From Thermoplasmata archaeon (GTDB lineage: Archaea > Thermoplasmatota > Thermoplasmata > Lutacidiplasmatales > UBA184), in assembly GCA_030039715.1 (NCBI GenBank), contig JASHVA010000033.1, positions 1 through 46,261 on the forward strand: a DNA stretch of 46,261 nucleotides, given 5' to 3'. The notes beneath the pieces were generated by a model. The model saw only the letters and a list, made by a program, of their open reading frames with translations. It was not told where the DNA came from and ran no database searches. Both the position numbers and the translations under genes were made by a program. Positions 45,270 to 46,261 of this stretch are shown here, one piece after another. Every line of letters starts with the position of its first letter. The stretch's first letter is position 1.

Positions 45270-45568
45270 GGAGGGCCCTCCTTCCGCTTCGTCCGGTCGA
45301 ACATCGCGAGGATCCGCTCCGTGACGGCGTAGCCGCCCGTCACGTTCATCGCGCCCATGATCACGGCCACGAGGCCGATCGCCTGCTCGAGCGGGGTCTG
45401 CGCGATGCCGAGGGCGACGATCGCGCCGACGAGCACGATCCCGTGGATGAAGTTCGAGCCGCTCATGAGCGGCGTGTGGAGGAGGACCGGCACGCGGCCG
45501 ATCACCTCGTAGCCGGTGAACGCGGCGAGGATCGCGATGAAGAGCGCCGTCCAGAGGTCCGCGGCCAT
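45266..45568 (-). CDS. pntAb: NAD(P) transhydrogenase, small membrane subunit
   Basis: Corresponds to the C-terminal membrane part of PntA, encoded as a separate 100-residue protein. Three to four helices (DLWTALFIAILAAFTGYEVI, FIHGIVLVGAIVALGI, AIGLVAVIMGAMNVTGGYAV) with the family landmark HTPLMSGSNFIHGIVLVGA and a final RILAMFDRTKRKE. Together with pntAa and pntB this is the split alpha arrangement known from Rhodospirillum and others. It starts directly after the pntAa stop (45569) and overlaps pntB by 4 bp. Confidence 0.93.
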   Translation of the reverse strand: MAADLWTALFIAILAAFTGYEVIGRVPVLLHTPLMSGSNFIHGIVLVGAIVALGIAQTPLEQAIGLVAVIMGAMNVTGGYAVTERILAMFDRTKRKEGPP

Positions 45569-46261
45569 CTACTTCGCCCCCGCGAGGAGGTCGGCCGTCG
45601 GCTTGTGGGTCACCGCTCCGTCCGCGGTGAGCCGGCTCGCGACGAGGATCTCGTCCGTGAAGCTCCCGACGAGGTTGCCGGACTTATCGACAAGGAGCGT
45701 GAGGAACGCCTCGAGGTTCTTCGCGAACATCAGGCTCGCGTGGAACGGGATCTCGCCGGGGAGGTTGAGCGGGCCGACGATCTGGACCCCGCCCGCGTCG
45801 ACGCGCTCCCCCGGCTTCGTGAGCTCGCAGTTCCCCCCGCTCTCGGCCGCGAGGTCGACGATTACCGCACCGGGGCGCATCCGCGCGACCATCTCCTTCC
45901 GAACGAGGAGCGGGGCGCGGCGACCGGGCACGTTCGCCGTCGTGATCACGACGTCCGCGTCGCCGATCGCCTTCGCGAGCATCTCCGCTTCCTGCTTCTT
46001 CTCCTCGTCCGTGAGCTCGCGGGCGTAGCCGCCCTGGCCCTCGGCATTGATCTGGAGCTCGAGGAACTTCGCGCCGAGGCTGCGGACCTGCTCGCCCGCC
46101 GCGCGCCGGACGTCGTACGCCTCGACGAGGGCGCCGAGCCGCTTCGACGTCGCGATCGCCATGAGACCCGCGACGCCGGCCCCGAGGATCAGCACCTTCG
46201 CGGGGCGGATCGTCCCGGCGGCGGTCGTGAGCATCGGCAGGAACTTCGGGCAGAGCTCGGC
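45569..46261 (-). CDS. pntAa: NAD(P) transhydrogenase subunit alpha, NAD-binding (partial)
   Basis: Soluble NADH-binding domain I of transhydrogenase. 230 residues are visible, and the frame stays open to the right edge (AELCPKFLP precedes LTTAAGTIRP), so the N-terminus is outside. Seen: KVLILGAGVAGLMAIATSKRLG (NAD Rossmann loop; quoted as LGAGVAGLMA), EAYDVRRAAGEQVRSLGAKF, DADVVITTANVPGRRAPLLV, RMRPGAVIVDLAAESGGNCE and IPFHASLMFAKNLEAFL. The same fold occurs in alanine dehydrogenase, but the following pntAb and pntB settle the call. Confidence 0.94.
   Translation of the reverse strand, partial: AELCPKFLPMLTTAAGTIRPAKVLILGAGVAGLMAIATSKRLGALVEAYDVRRAAGEQVRSLGAKFLELQINAEGQGGYARELTDEEKKQEAEMLAKAIGDADVVITTANVPGRRAPLLVRKEMVARMRPGAVIVDLAAESGGNCELTKPGERVDAGGVQIVGPLNLPGEIPFHASLMFAKNLEAFLTLLVDKSGNLVGSFTDEILVASRLTADGAVTHKPTADLLAGAK

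Noticed and set aside
1..46261. Search for mobile elements, integrases, CRISPR arrays or toxin-antitoxin pairs.
   Set aside because: No transposase, integrase, terminal repeat, spacer array or recognisable toxin-antitoxin gene was seen. The region reads as core chromosome.

Overview
The window reads as a chromosomal segment of a very GC-rich, aerobic archaeon. The archaeal markers are ribosomal protein S8e, SRP19, archaeal-type DnaG, the small subunit of DNA polymerase D, a LonB-type AAA+ ATPase, pyruvoyl-dependent arginine decarboxylase, 6-phospho-3-hexuloisomerase, a GPN-loop GTPase, and promoters with a TATA-like box about 25-38 bp before the start codon. The gene set (Tat, Rieske/cytochrome b, CuA oxidase, cupredoxins, PolD, LonB-type ATPase) fits a high-GC member of the Thermoplasmatota; that placement is inference from gene content, not a phylogeny. 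There is no phage, insertion sequence or CRISPR array. Genes are tightly packed, with many 4-bp ATGA stop/start overlaps.

Layout. 1-2592: 2-oxoacid:ferredoxin oxidoreductase (beta runs off the left edge). 2684-3384: moaD-moaE for molybdopterin. 3218-5437: ADP-forming acyl-CoA synthetase. 5504-8246: Mrp-type Fe-S carrier, TraB-family protein, a small unknown and a GPN GTPase. 8249-10096: S8e-SRP19 (one operon with the GPN gene), then RNase HII and an SCP2-like protein. 10106-12402: arginine decarboxylase, hexuloisomerase and a TIM-barrel protein with a long basic tail. 12449-14246: FtsJ/RlmE methyltransferase, tRNA-Pro(GGG) and two unknowns.

14304-22104 is one long leftward respiratory operon: tatA, tatC, a TatA-like gene, a small membrane protein, Rieske protein, cytochrome b, two small membrane proteins, oxidase subunit I, ctaA and ctaB. 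Next to it lie an AbrB-PhoU regulator (22208-23251), an anchored cupredoxin, a split CuA subunit II (24205-24886), a double cupredoxin and a polytopic membrane protein (to 26998). Five promoters in this block share a GTAC core six bases upstream of the TATA position, which suggests a common regulon. No cytochrome c is visible, so the cupredoxins are the likely carriers between the bc complex and the oxidase.

27061-29470: a CBS/ParB-like protein, heptose isomerase and heptose kinase, an operon for surface heptose. 29497-32937: XPD-like helicase, FixX-like ferredoxin and malate dehydrogenase. 33062-35679: two coiled-coil proteins, a ketopantoate reductase and phosphoglycerate kinase. 35579-37563: CutA and the PolD small subunit. 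37672-41675: an unknown, archaeal DnaG with a long leader, and a Lon-type ATPase that has lost its protease domain. 41785-42973: a polyproline secreted protein facing a membrane protein/HTH pair. tRNA-Val(GAC) is at 43219. 43878 to the right edge: a three-gene NAD(P) transhydrogenase.

Most valuable leads: the shared GTAC-N6-CATAT promoter element, the split oxidase subunit II, the protease-less zinc-ribbon Lon ATPase, and two genes (rnhB and the XPD-like helicase) whose conserved N-termini lie upstream of any ATG, GTG or TTG.
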